From: CAZJNX01 sp964547415
Lineage (GTDB): Bacteria; Pseudomonadota; Alphaproteobacteria; Rhizobiales; Amorphaceae
Assembly (NCBI GenBank): GCA_964547415.1
Contig: CAZJNX010000038.1
Span: 1 to 25,913, forward strand
DNA: 25,913 bases
Direction of reading: 5' to 3'
Of this stretch, positions 8,532 to 17,109 are shown piece by piece (positions within the stretch are counted from its first letter, which is position 1; the number at the start of each line of letters is the position of its first letter). Both the position numbers and the translations under genes were made by a program. The notes under the pieces are model-generated. The model was not told where the DNA came from. It did no database searches and worked only from the letters and a program-made list of their open reading frames with translations.

Positions 8532-8813
8532 ATGACACTCGTCAGCGGCTTCGCGATCTATTTCATCCTCTGGTGGCTCACCTTCTTCTGCACGCTGCCC
8601 TTCGGCGTGCGCACCCAGGCGGAGGCCGACGAGGTGGTGGCGGGCTCCGCCCCGTCCGCCCCGACGAGGCCGCTCCTCAGGAAGAAGATCGCCGCCACCA
8701 CCGTGATCTCCCTCGTCCTGTTCGCGGGCCTGTGGGCGATCCTCGCCTCCGACCTCACCCTCGACGACGTGCCCCTCCTGCCGCGGATGGAGGACATCCG
8801 CCTCGAGGGCTGA
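8532..8813 (+). CDS. DUF1467 family two-helix membrane protein
   Basis: 93-residue protein with two predicted membrane helices (about residues 4-25 and 57-77). They are joined by a polar segment containing PFGVRTQAEADEVVAGSAPS and a basic stretch LLRKKI before the second helix. This layout, including the FFCTLPFGVRTQ block, is that of DUF1467, small alphaproteobacterial inner-membrane proteins of unknown function. The start is 10 bp after the mce stop, so co-expression is likely. In related genomes I would expect proS next; here the operon ends and a convergent ABC-F gene follows. Confidence 0.88.
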   Translation: MTLVSGFAIYFILWWLTFFCTLPFGVRTQAEADEVVAGSAPSAPTRPLLRKKIAATTVISLVLFAGLWAILASDLTLDDVPLLPRMEDIRLEG

Positions 8814-8832
8814 CGGGCGCGCGCCGCGCCCG
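8814..8832 (+). terminator. GC hairpin after the nuo-...-DUF1467 block
   Basis: Directly after the DUF1467 stop codon, CGGGCGCG pairs with CGCGCCCG across a 3-nt loop (8-bp all-GC stem). There is no T-run, so it may work as an imperfect intrinsic or Rho-assisted terminator. The remaining ~220 bp up to the convergent ABC-F stop show no convincing gene. Confidence 0.4.
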
Positions 8833-9056
8833 CGCCGGTTGCCGCTCCATGGACGATGGCGCCGGCGAGGTCCGGCCCGGGCCGCCTTGGAATCGGCTCA
8901 CGAGCGCATGCCCCGCGGGCCGTCCCCGAGGCGGACGCGGAGGGAGATGCCCTCCTGATCGGAGCCGCGGCGCCGGGTCCTCGTGGCCCGAGGCGAAGCC
9001 GGACGGGTCGATGACGTCCGAGCTCGCCGTGAAGTCGTGGATCACGGCGGGCCTGA

Positions 9057-10946
9057 TCAGACGGTCGCCGCCTCGTACTCCTCCGAGCAGGCGAGCCAGT
9101 CCTCCTCGGCCGCCTCGAGAGCCTCGGCGGCGCGGGCACGGTCGCGGGCGAGGCGGGCGGCCTCGTCGGGCGCACGCTCGTAGAGGGTGCCGTCGGCGAG
9201 CTTGCCGTCGATGGTCTCGATGCGGCGGCGGGCCTCGTCCATCGCCTTCTCGGCGGCCTTGATGCGCTTTCGCAACGGGGCGAGCTCGGCACGCACCTCG
9301 GCGGCGCGGCGGCGGCGATCCTTCTCCTGGTGACCCGCGGCCTTGTCCGCCTTCCCCTTGGCCTCCGCGCCGGGGGAGCCGCGCTCCGACAGGACGAGCC
9401 GCTCGTAGGCGTCGAGGTCGTCCTCGTAGGGCGAGACGGTGCCGTCCGCCACCAGCCACAGCCGGTCGGCGCACGATTCGAGGAGATGCCGGTCGTGGGA
9501 GACCATGACGACGGCGCCCGGGAAGGCGTTGATGGCGCCGACGAGGGACGCGCGGCTGTCGATGTCGAGATGGTTCGTGGGCTCGTCGAGGACGAGGAGC
9601 TGCGGGCCGTCGAACACGGCGAGGCCGAGCATCAGCTTCGCCCGCTCACCGCCCGACAGGTCCCGGGCGGCCGTGTCCATGCGCCCCGCGCCGAGGCCCA
9701 TCTGCGCGGCGCGTGCGCGCACCGACGCCTCGGGCGCGTCCGGCATCTTGCGGCGGATGTGGTCGACGACGGTGGCCGACGGGTCGAGCTCGTCGAGCTG
9801 GTGCTGGGCGAAGTAGGCGACCTTCAACCTGTCCGCCGCCACGATCCGACCGTCCATCGGGGAAAGGCGCCCGGCGAGGAGCTTGGAAAAGGTCGACTTG
9901 CCGTTGCCGTTGGCGCCGAGGAGGGCGATCCGGTCGTCCTCGTCGATCCGGACGGTGAGGCGCCTCAGGACCGGCGCGCCGGGCGCGTAGCCCACCGAGA
10001 CCCGCTCCATGGCGAGGATCGGCGGGGACAGGGGGGTCGCGGGATCGGGGATGCGGATCGGCGGCACATCCGGGTCCACCACCGGCTCGATGGTCTCCAT
10101 CCTCTCCAGCATCTTCAGCCGCGACTGGGCCTGCCGCGCCTTCGTCGCCTTGGCGCGGAAGCGGTCCACGAACGCCTGCAGGCGCTCGGCCTCCGCCGCC
10201 TGCTTCTCGGCGCGCTTTTGCTGGAGGACGGCCTTTTCCCGCCGCTGGCGCTCGAAGCTCGAGAAGTTGCCGCGATAGGCGACGAGCTTGCCGTCGTCCA
10301 CGTGGACGATCGCCTCGCACGTGCGGTCGAGGAGGTTCCGGTCGTGGGAGATGAGGAGGAAGGTGCCCGGAAAGCGCCTCAGGTAGCTCTCGAGCCACAG
10401 CGTCCCCTCGAGGTCGAGGTAGTTGGTGGGCTCGTCGAGGAGGAGGAGGTCGGGCTGGGAGAACAGGACGGCGGCGAGCGCCACCCGCATCCGCCAGCCG
10501 CCCGAGAAGTCCCGGCAGGGGCGGGCCTGGGCCGCCTCGTCGAAGCCGAGGCCCGACAGGATGCGCGCCGCCCGCGCCTCGGCCCCGTAGGCGTCGATGT
10601 CAGAAAGGCGCGCGTGGATCTCGCCGATCCGCACCGGGTCGTCCGTGGTCTCCGCCTCGGCGAGGAGGCGGGTGCGCTCGGTGTCGGCGGCGAGCACGGT
10701 CCGAAGGAGGCTCGCGTCCGTCGCGGGCGCCTCCTGGGCGACGCGGCCGACCCTCGCTCGTTCGGCGATGCGGATGGTGCCGCCGTCGGGCGCGCGCTCG
10801 CCGGTGACGAGGTCGAACAGGGTGGTCTTGCCGCAGCCGTTCCGTCCGACGAGGCCCGTGCGCTGGCGGGCGGCGATGGTCATGCCCGCCCCACGGAAGA
10901 GGGGGCGTCCCTCGATGCGATAGGTGAGGTCCTCGATCGTCAGCAT
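9057..10946 (-). CDS. ABC-F family ATPase (Uup/YheS-like)
   Basis: 629-residue soluble protein with two ABC ATPase domains and no membrane segment, the ABC-F architecture that acts on the ribosome or translation. Domain 1 has Walker A GRNGCGKTT (residues 34-42), an unusual signature DFSGGW (146-151) and LLLLDEPTNYLD. The interdomain linker (about 230-300) is charged and helical (RQRREKAVLQQKRAEKQ). Domain 2 has Walker A GANGNGKST (344-352), LSGGE (430-434) and LLVLDEPTNHLDID. A C-terminal basic coiled coil (about 525-629) resembles the Uup C-terminal domain. The ATG at 10946 is chosen because MLTIEDLTYRIEGRPLF begins the domain; the open frame upstream runs into the divergent RTX promoter. 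The exact ABC-F subfamily is uncertain. Confidence 0.93.
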   Translation of the reverse strand: MLTIEDLTYRIEGRPLFRGAGMTIAARQRTGLVGRNGCGKTTLFDLVTGERAPDGGTIRIAERARVGRVAQEAPATDASLLRTVLAADTERTRLLAEAETTDDPVRIGEIHARLSDIDAYGAEARAARILSGLGFDEAAQARPCRDFSGGWRMRVALAAVLFSQPDLLLLDEPTNYLDLEGTLWLESYLRRFPGTFLLISHDRNLLDRTCEAIVHVDDGKLVAYRGNFSSFERQRREKAVLQQKRAEKQAAEAERLQAFVDRFRAKATKARQAQSRLKMLERMETIEPVVDPDVPPIRIPDPATPLSPPILAMERVSVGYAPGAPVLRRLTVRIDEDDRIALLGANGNGKSTFSKLLAGRLSPMDGRIVAADRLKVAYFAQHQLDELDPSATVVDHIRRKMPDAPEASVRARAAQMGLGAGRMDTAARDLSGGERAKLMLGLAVFDGPQLLVLDEPTNHLDIDSRASLVGAINAFPGAVVMVSHDRHLLESCADRLWLVADGTVSPYEDDLDAYERLVLSERGSPGAEAKGKADKAAGHQEKDRRRRAAEVRAELAPLRKRIKAAEKAMDEARRRIETIDGKLADGTLYERAPDEAARLARDRARAAEALEAAEEDWLACSEEYEAATV

Positions 10947-11010
10947 CCGGCCCGCCGGCCCCCGTCCGTTTCCCTCGGCGAACGGGAAGCTGGCGTGCCC
11001 CGCCCCGCCG

Positions 11011-11040
11011 CGCAACCCGCCCGTGGTTGCGAAACCGCAA
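11011..11040. promoter_or_regulatory. Operator-like inverted repeats between ABC-F and RTX genes
   Basis: The 181-bp divergent intergenic region holds CGCAACC-N7-GGTTGCG (11011-11031, perfect 7-bp arms). The second arm overlaps TTGCG-AAAC-CGCAA (11027-11040). The three TTGCG/CGCAA half-sites could bind a dimeric regulator of either gene. No clear -35/-10 pair was recognised. Confidence 0.35.
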
Positions 11041-11127
11041 GCGGCGCCCGCCGCGGAACCGCCATCATCGATCCGCAAGGCCGCCGCCGGCCCCGGGGCG
11101 GCCGCACAAGAAGAAGGAAAAGCGGCC

Positions 11128-14100
11128 ATGGCGGTCATCAACGGCGACAACGGCCCCAACGCCCTTCCGGCCACGTCCGGCGACGACGTGATCAACGGCC
11201 TCGGGGGGAACGACACCATCACCGTCACCGCCGGCCGGGATTTCGCCGATGGCGGGGACGGCGAAGACATCCTGGAGATCCGCTACGGGTCGGCGGGCGT
11301 GCGGGTCGACGTGGACGGCTTCACCCAGAACGCGTTCGTGGACACCGCGGGCACCGGCAGCTTCGGCGATTCCACCCGCCGCGTGGACGGCACCCGCTTC
11401 GAGCACATCGACGCGATCACCGGCTCGGGCGACGACCGCCTCGAGGGCATCTAGAACGCCTCCGACACGCTGGACGGCGGGGCGGGGACGGACCGCTGGC
11501 AGGACAGCTTCTCGGCCCTCACGGCGGGCATCGGCGTCTCCATGGCGTCGGTCGCCTCCGACGGGCAGTCCTTCGCGGACGGGACCGTGGTTCGCAACCT
11601 CGAGGCGGCCAGCCTCACCCTCACCGGCGGCGACGACGTCTTCCGCGACGACGGGCCCCACGACGACGGCGTCAACGGCTCCGGCGGGAACGACGACCTC
11701 GGCACCAGCGGCGGGCGCGACTTCCTCGACGGCGCCGACGGCGAGGACACCCTCACGATCGACTACCGTGACGCCACGGAACGGGTGGACGTGGACGGCT
11801 TCACCCAGAACGCGTTCGTGGACACGGGCGACGACGGATCCTTCGGCAGCTCCACCCGCCGCGTTGACGGCACCCGCTTCGAGCACATCGACGCGCGCAC
11901 GGGCTCGGGCGACGACCGGCTGGAAGGCATCTCGAACGCGTCCGACACGCTGAACGGCGGGGCGGGCGTCGACACCTGGGAGGACAGCTTTTCCACCCTC
12001 CCGGGGCCGATGAACGTGTCCATGGAGCAGGTCGCTTCCAGCGGCGGCCAGACCTTCTCCGACGGGACCCTCGTGCGCAACCTCGAGACGGCGCGGCTGA
12101 CGCTCACCGACGGGAACGACGTCTTCCGCGACTTCGGCCCGCGGCCCGACGCGGTGTTCGGCGACGCGGGCGACGACGACCTCGGCACGTCGGACGGCCA
12201 GGACTTCCTCGACGGCGTGGACGGCGAGGACACCCTCACGATCGACTACCGGGACGCCACGGAACGGGTGGACGTGGACGGCTTCACCCAGAACGCCTTC
12301 GTGGACACGGCCGGCAACGGCAGCTTCGGCGATTCCACCCGCCGCGTGGACGGCACCCGCTTCGAGCACATCGACGCGATCACCGGCTCGGGCGACGACC
12401 GCCTCGAGGGCATCTCGAACGCGTCCGACACGCTGAACGGCGGGGCCGGGGTCGACACCTGGGAGGACAGCTTCTCGACCGTCTCGGGGCCGATGAACGT
12501 GTCCATGGAGCAGGTCGCCTCCAGCGGCGGCCAGACCTTCTCCGACGGCACCCTCGCACGCAACCTCGAGACGGCGCGGCTGACGCTCACCGACGGGAAC
12601 GACGTCTTCCGCGACTTCGGCCCGCGGCCCGACGCGGTGTTCGGCGACGCGGGCGACGACGACCTCGGCACGTCGGACGGCCAGGACTTCCTCGACGGCG
12701 TGGACGGCGAGGACACCCTCACGATCGACTACCGGGACGCCACGGAACGGGTGGACGTGGACGGCTTCACCCAGAACGCCTTCGTGGACACGGCCGGCAA
12801 CGGCAGCTTCGGCGATTCCACCCGCCGCGTGGACGGCACCCGCTTCGAGCACATCGACGCGCGCACGGGCTCGGGCGACGACCGCCTCGAGGGCATCCCC
12901 AACGCCGCCGACACGCTGAACGGCGGGGCCGGGGTCGACACCTGGGAGGACAGCTTCTCCGCCGTCACCGCGCCGGTCGTCGTGTCCATGCGCGCCGTCT
13001 CCTCCGCGGGCGGGCAGACGCTGTCCGACGGGACGGTCGTCCGCAACATCGAGGCCGCCCGCCTCGCCCTCACGGGCGGGAACGACCGTTTTTCCGACCA
13101 CGGGCCCCGCGACGACGCCGTGAACGGCGGGGGCGGGGACGACCGCCTCGCCACGTCGGGCGGGCGGGACATCCTCGACGGCGGCGGCGCGGGCGACGAC
13201 ACGCTGCGGATCGACTATCGCGACGCGACCGAGCGGGTGGACGTGGACGGCTTCACCCAGAACGCCTTCGTGGACACGGAGGGCAACGGCTCGTTCGGCG
13301 CCTCCACGCGGCGCGTGGACGGCACCCGCTTCGAGCACATCAACGCGCGCACGGGCTCGGGCGACGATCGGCTCGAGGGGATCACGAACGCCTCCGACAC
13401 GCTCGACGGCGGGGCGGGCGAGGACGAGTGGCAGGATTCGTTCTCCGGCCGCGACGACGGCTTCGCGATCGACATGGCCCGCGCCGCCACCGCGCGCGGC
13501 CTGTCGCTGCCGGACGGCACGCGGGTGCGCCGCGTGGAGAAGGCCGACCTCACCCTGACCGGCGGGAACGACTCCTTCGCCGACCGGGGCGCCCGCGACG
13601 ACACGGTGAACGGCTCGGCGGGGAACGACACCCTCGCCACGTCCCGCGGGCGGGACGTCCTCGACGGCAACGACGGCATCGACCACCTCGTCATCGACTA
13701 CGGCAACGCCCGCCAGGACGCCTTCGTCGACGGCTTCACCCAGAACGCCTTCGTGGACACGGCCGGCAACGGCAGCTTCGGCGATTCGCAGCGGCGCGTG
13801 GACGGCACGCGCTTCGAGAGCCTCGAGGCGACGACGGGCCGTGGCGACGACCGCCTGTCCGGCATGAACGGCGGAGAGAACCGCCTTTCGGCCGGGCGGG
13901 GCCGCGACACGGTGGACGGCGGGGCCGAGCGCGACATCCTCGCGGGCGGCCGCGGCGACGACCTGTTGTCCGGCGAGGGCGGGCGGGACCGGCTCGACGG
14001 GGGGAACGGGAACGACATCCTGTCGGGCGGTGCCGGCAACGACCGGCTCGGGGGCGGAAACGGCAGCGACCTCGCCGACTATGCCGACACCCGCGAGGGC

Positions 14101-14583
14101 GTGACCGTTCTCCTCGCCCGCGGCCGGGCGACCGGCAGCGAGATCGGCCGCGACCGACTCGTCGGCATCGAGGAGGCGAGCGGGGGCCGCGGCGACGACC
14201 GCCTCCGCGGCGACGGCGGCGACAACGGGCTGTCGGGCGGCCGCGGCGACGACACCGTGAAGGGCGGGGGCGGCGATGACGGGCTGTCGGGCGGCGCGGG
14301 CGCCGACCTGATCGACGGCGAGCGGGGCGACGACGCCATGACCGGCGGCTCCGGCGCGGACGTCTTCTTCTTCGGCCGACGCGGCGGGGACGACGTCATC
14401 ACCGACTTCGAGCCGGGCGTCGACAAGGCGGACCTCACCGCCCTCGGCCTGTCGGGCCGCCAGCTCCTGCGCTCGGCGAGCCAGGGGCCGGACGGCGTCA
14501 CGGGCGACTTCGGCCGGAACGGCAGCCTCACCCTCGAGGACCTGTCCTTCTCCGACCTGTCCGCCAGCGATTTCATCATCTGA
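11128..14583 (+). pseudogene. RTX-type secreted protein of tandem ~161-aa modules, interrupted by TAG
   Basis: Reading through one stop, this is a 1,151-residue acidic, glycine/aspartate-rich protein without cysteines or membrane helices. It contains about 5.6 tandem modules of 160-162 residues (to about 13866), then RTX calcium-binding nonapeptides of GGxGxDxL type (about 13870-14075 and 14182-14355). The C-terminal ~65 residues (DVITDFEPGVDKADLTALGL ... DLSASDFII) resemble a type I secretion signal. The start ATG 11128 follows AAGAAGGAA. Codon 109 (11452-11454) is TAG where the other modules have TCG, CCC or ACG, so only a 108-residue fragment is made unless the stop is suppressed. An in-frame ATG at 11542 could restart a 1,013-residue product but has no clear SD. 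No T1SS genes lie in the window. Role (adhesin, surface layer, matrix) unknown. Confidence 0.85.
11146..13866 (+). repeat. Tandem array of ~483-bp coding repeats
   Basis: Units begin at about 11146, 11626, 12109, 12592, 13075 and 13561. Lengths are 480, 483, 483, 483 and 486 bp, and the last unit is partial (about 306 bp). Each encodes, in order: an Asp/Gly-rich RTX-like stretch, the block DGFTQNAFVDT, RRVDGTRFEH(I), GSGDDRLEGI, NASDTLNGGAG, a DSFS stretch and a VR(N)LE(T/A)A(R) strand. The third and fourth units are identical at every base over roughly 300 bp (about 12076-12378 against 12559-12861), which points to recent duplication or gene conversion. Confidence 0.92.
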
Positions 14584-14592
14584 GCCCTGGCA

Positions 14593-14641
14593 GCCCCGTT
14601 CCGCCGCCCGCCGCCCGCCGCGACGGAACGGGGCCGTTCCG
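14593..14641 (+). terminator. Alternative hairpins after the RTX gene
   Basis: GCCCCGTTCCG (14593-14603) pairs perfectly with CGGAACGGGGC (14624-14634), an 11-bp stem with a 20-nt loop, starting 9 nt after the stop. The right arm can instead pair with CCGTTCCG (14634-14641) in an 8-bp stem. Either is a plausible terminator; no T-run follows. Confidence 0.5.
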
Positions 14642-15055
14642 CCCGTCACGCCGTCTGCGTTCTCCTCGCGCGGCGGGGCGGCGGCCGGGCGAAGCGTTCG
14701 GGCCTGCGCCGCCGACGACGGGCGGTCTGCCGCCGGCAGTCGACGGCCAGGACGCCAGGCCGGCGTTGCCGCCAGCGGCGGCGGGCGACCTGCCGCTCCC
14801 CGCCATGTCCGTCGCCCGCCTTCCGCCGGACGACGGCATCCCGCGAGCGCGGGCCCTGTCCGCCCGCCGCCGCACGGGCGCGGAACGGGCCATGGCGCGG
14901 GCCTTTGACCCTCGGGTGACTCGCGAGGCGATCGCGCGTGCGGCGCTGCCGTGCGAGCGCCTTTCTTCCCGCGGAATTCGTCCGGCACTCTTCCGTTTCG
15001 CGTTCCGGTGGGCGATGGAAGGGGGGCGCCGCGCGAACGAGGGAGGACGCGACCG
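14642..15055. other. Intergenic region, no gene recognised
   Basis: About 410 bp of GC-rich sequence between the RTX terminator and the MBL-like gene. Open frames exist on both strands, but their products are arginine/proline/alanine-rich with no recognisable motif, as expected for shadow frames at this GC content. No convincing promoter or RNA gene was found. Confidence 0.5.
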
Positions 15056-15724
15056 ATGCAATTCTTCTCGGCGTCTGCGACGAGGCTGTCGGACAAGCTC
15101 CTCCTTCTGCCCCAGAAGGACGCGCCCGTCGGCCCGGGCGGACGCCCGCGCAACGCCTACGCCCTCGTCTCGGCGACCCGCTCGATCCTGGTGGATGCGG
15201 CCTTCTCCTGGTGCTTCGACGCGGTGAAGGCGGTGGCCGACCGCGGCCACCCGCCGGTGGCCCTCGTGCTCACGAGCCGGGACGTCGCCGCCGAGGGCGA
15301 CGCGTTCGACCGGATCGAACGGGTGTTCGGCGTGCCCGTCCTCCTTCACCCGGGCGAGGGGCCGCCGGTGCGCCTGCCGGGCGGGGCCACGCTCTCCGAC
15401 CCGCGGGACGACCCGTTCGCGAAGCGGGCCGGTCTCGTCGCCCACCACCTGCCGTCCACCGAGCCCTGGGCCACCGTCTACCGCTGGGAGGAGGACGGGG
15501 GCGTTCTCGTCGCCGGCGAGACGGTGCTCGGTGCGGCGCCGGGGGACGAGGACGAGGACCGGCTCTCGCTGCCGGAGGGCGCGGCCGGCGTGCCCCTCGT
15601 CTCGGCGCTCTCGGCGATCCTCGACGCCACGCCCGCCCGCTCGCTCCTGCCCGCCTTCGGCCGCCCGCTGGTGGACGTGCCGGACCTCGCCACCCGGATC
15701 GACGCCCTCGCCCGCGGCGCCTGA
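15056..15724 (+). CDS. MBL-fold protein lacking the zinc ligands
   Basis: 222-residue protein with the metallo-beta-lactamase layout. N-terminal strands are followed by RNAYALVSATRSILVDAAFS (equivalent to the NxYLV...LIDtG region), then VALVLTSRDVAAEGDAF where the HxHxDH motif should be. Next come FGVPVLLHPGEG, HHLPSTEPWATVYRWE (for the H-PGHSPGS segment) and GGVLVAGETVLG (for GxLFxGDTLF). At the HxHxDH site (residues 74-79) the sequence is S-R-D-V-A-A, and the later aspartate is Glu155, so nearly all metal ligands are missing while the fold pattern remains. GGAGG precedes the ATG. The stop lies 6 bp from the convergent DinB stop. It is probably a non-catalytic or binding protein; its function is unknown. 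Confidence 0.75.
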   Translation: MQFFSASATRLSDKLLLLPQKDAPVGPGGRPRNAYALVSATRSILVDAAFSWCFDAVKAVADRGHPPVALVLTSRDVAAEGDAFDRIERVFGVPVLLHPGEGPPVRLPGGATLSDPRDDPFAKRAGLVAHHLPSTEPWATVYRWEEDGGVLVAGETVLGAAPGDEDEDRLSLPEGAAGVPLVSALSAILDATPARSLLPAFGRPLVDVPDLATRIDALARGA

Positions 15725-15730
15725 CCCGCC

Positions 15731-16246
15731 TCAGCCGGCGAGGAGGCCGATGCCGGTCTGCCGCTGGTAGACGAGAAGGTCGAACGAGGGCGCCTCGCCC
15801 GAGAAGCGGGTGAGGAGGGCGTGGGCCTGTCCGCGGTGGTGGGTCTGGTGGTTGAAGACGTGGGCGAGGGCGCTCGAGAGGGTCTGCCGAACGTCCGCGG
15901 GGTCGGCGAGGGTGCGATAGGAGAGGGGGCCGGCGAGGTCGGCTTGCGACAGTCCGTCCACGTAGGCGACGATGCGCGCGTCCTCCGCCGCCCGCGCGCT
16001 GGCGAGATCGGCGAGCCGCTCGTGGAGGATCGCGTCGAGCCGGCCGGGCGCCTCGCCCCCGCCGGTGAGACGGCGCATCCAGATCCGGTCGGCGACCAGC
16101 ATGTGGTTGAGCGTGCCGAGGAGGGAGCCGAAGAACGCGCCCGCGTCGGCCGTCAGGTCCGCCTCGGACAGGCGGGCGGCGGCTTCGAACAGGCGGCGGT
16201 TCGCCCAGGCGTTGTAGCCGGCCATCATGCGGTCGTGGTCGTGCAT
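15731..16246 (-). CDS. DinB-family protein
   Basis: 171-residue four-helix-bundle protein of the DinB/YfiT superfamily, putative metal-dependent enzymes often related to thiol-dependent transferases. Signature parts: MMAGYNAWANRRLFEAA at the N-terminus, TLNHMLVADRIWMRRL with His48, and HVFNHQTHHRGQAHALL with His133 and His137. Together they give the usual three-histidine metal site. The C-terminal SFDLLVYQRQ is also typical. ATG 16246 is chosen because GGAGGAGG lies just upstream on this strand; an open extension to 16339 looks like untranslated leader. Substrate unknown. It converges on the MBL-like gene and diverges from ndk. Confidence 0.9.
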   Translation of the reverse strand: MHDHDRMMAGYNAWANRRLFEAAARLSEADLTADAGAFFGSLLGTLNHMLVADRIWMRRLTGGGEAPGRLDAILHERLADLASARAAEDARIVAYVDGLSQADLAGPLSYRTLADPADVRQTLSSALAHVFNHQTHHRGQAHALLTRFSGEAPSFDLLVYQRQTGIGLLAG

Positions 16247-16395
16247 CGGCGCGCCTCCTCCGTGGGTGGGCGGACTGGTGCGGGGCTCGCCGGCCCGTCG
16301 CCCGGGGTGGTTCCCGCCGCCGCCATCTTGGACTAACAAGGCGCGCCGATCCTCCCGTTCCTCCCATTTCGGACCAACCAGACACGGACAGTCAG

Positions 16396-16818
16396 ATGGC
16401 CATCGAACGCACCTTCTCCATGATCAAGCCGGACGCGACGGCGCGCAACATCACCGGCAAGATCATCGACAAGCTCGAGAGCGCGGGCCTGCGCGTTGTG
16501 GCGCAGAAGCGCATCCACATGACCAAGGCCCAGGCGGAGGGCTTCTACGCGGTCCACAAGGACCGTCCCTTCTTCGAGGAGCTGACCACCTTCATGTCGT
16601 CGGGCCCGACGATCGTGCAGGTCCTCGAAGGCGAGAACGCGGTGGCGAAGAACCGCGAGGTGATGGGGGCGACGGACCCGGCGAAGGCCGATCCCGGCAC
16701 CATCCGCGCCGCGTTCGGCCAGTCCATCGGCGAGAACTCCGTCCACGGCTCCGACGCGCCGGAGACCGCCGCGGAGGAGATCGCCTACTTCTTCTCGCAG
16801 AGCGAGATCGTCGGCTGA
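16396..16818 (+). CDS. ndk: nucleoside diphosphate kinase
   Basis: Transfers the gamma phosphate of ATP to nucleoside diphosphates through a phosphohistidine, balancing NTP/dNTP pools in the cytoplasm. 140 residues, exactly the usual bacterial length. Motifs: ERTFSMIKPDA with Lys11, the nucleotide-contacting MGATDPAKADPGTIRAAFG (residues 90-108), and the active-site NSVHGSD with His117. The C-terminus ends EIAYFF(S). The preceding SD is weak (GGACAG). The 149 bp upstream, shared with the divergent DinB gene, contains no clear promoter pair beyond a TTGGAC at 16328. A strong hairpin follows the stop, so ndk is probably monocistronic. Confidence 0.98.
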   Translation: MAIERTFSMIKPDATARNITGKIIDKLESAGLRVVAQKRIHMTKAQAEGFYAVHKDRPFFEELTTFMSSGPTIVQVLEGENAVAKNREVMGATDPAKADPGTIRAAFGQSIGENSVHGSDAPETAAEEIAYFFSQSEIVG

Positions 16819-16834
16819 CGCCGATCCGCCCCCG

Positions 16835-16863
16835 CGCCGCCGCCGGCCCAGCCGGCGGCGGCG
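16835..16863 (+). terminator. Terminator hairpin after ndk
   Basis: CGCCGCCGCCGGC pairs perfectly with GCCGGCGGCGGCG across a 3-nt loop (13-bp stem), 17 nt after the ndk stop. No T-run follows, as is common at this GC content. The remaining ~250 bp to the convergent giant gene show no gene. Confidence 0.65.
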
Positions 16864-17109
16864 ACCACCGGCGCCGCTAGGCGCCGCGCCGCCGCCCTTT
16901 CCCGTTCCGTCTTTGGCGAACGCACCGCCCGCCGCTTCCGCGCGGGCCTCGCCGCCGCTCGTCCATTCCGAGGGAGAGGCGAAAGGCCCGACATTCCGCC
17001 GGAGCCGACCCTTCCCGCACCGCGCCGGGCCCGGCGCGATCCTCGAAAGCTCACCCGCAACCCCGGAAGGGAGGCGGGCGATGATGCGCCCCGGGCCGAA
17101 GGCGACCGG

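Noticed and set aside
11146..13866. Regular repeats considered as a CRISPR array
   Set aside because: The period is 480-486 bp, the repeats are coding and in frame, and there are no unique short spacers and no cas genes.
11542..14583. RTX gene beginning at ATG 11542 as an intact 1,013-residue CDS
   Set aside because: The ATG falls in the middle of a repeat module and lacks a clear SD, while upstream sequence in the same frame codes for a matching module from ATG 11128. Treated as one interrupted gene.
11065..15153. Open frame of 1,362 codons on the minus strand opposite the RTX gene
   Set aside because: It mirrors the 161-residue repeat period of the plus-strand gene, has no recognisable domain and crosses into non-coding flanks. 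At this GC content stop codons are rare in antisense frames.
14938..15813. Plus-strand frame overlapping the MBL-like gene
   Set aside because: Arg/Pro-rich, without domain pattern, and runs past the stop of the MBL-fold frame into the convergent DinB gene; the overlapping MBL frame has an SD and a fold signature.
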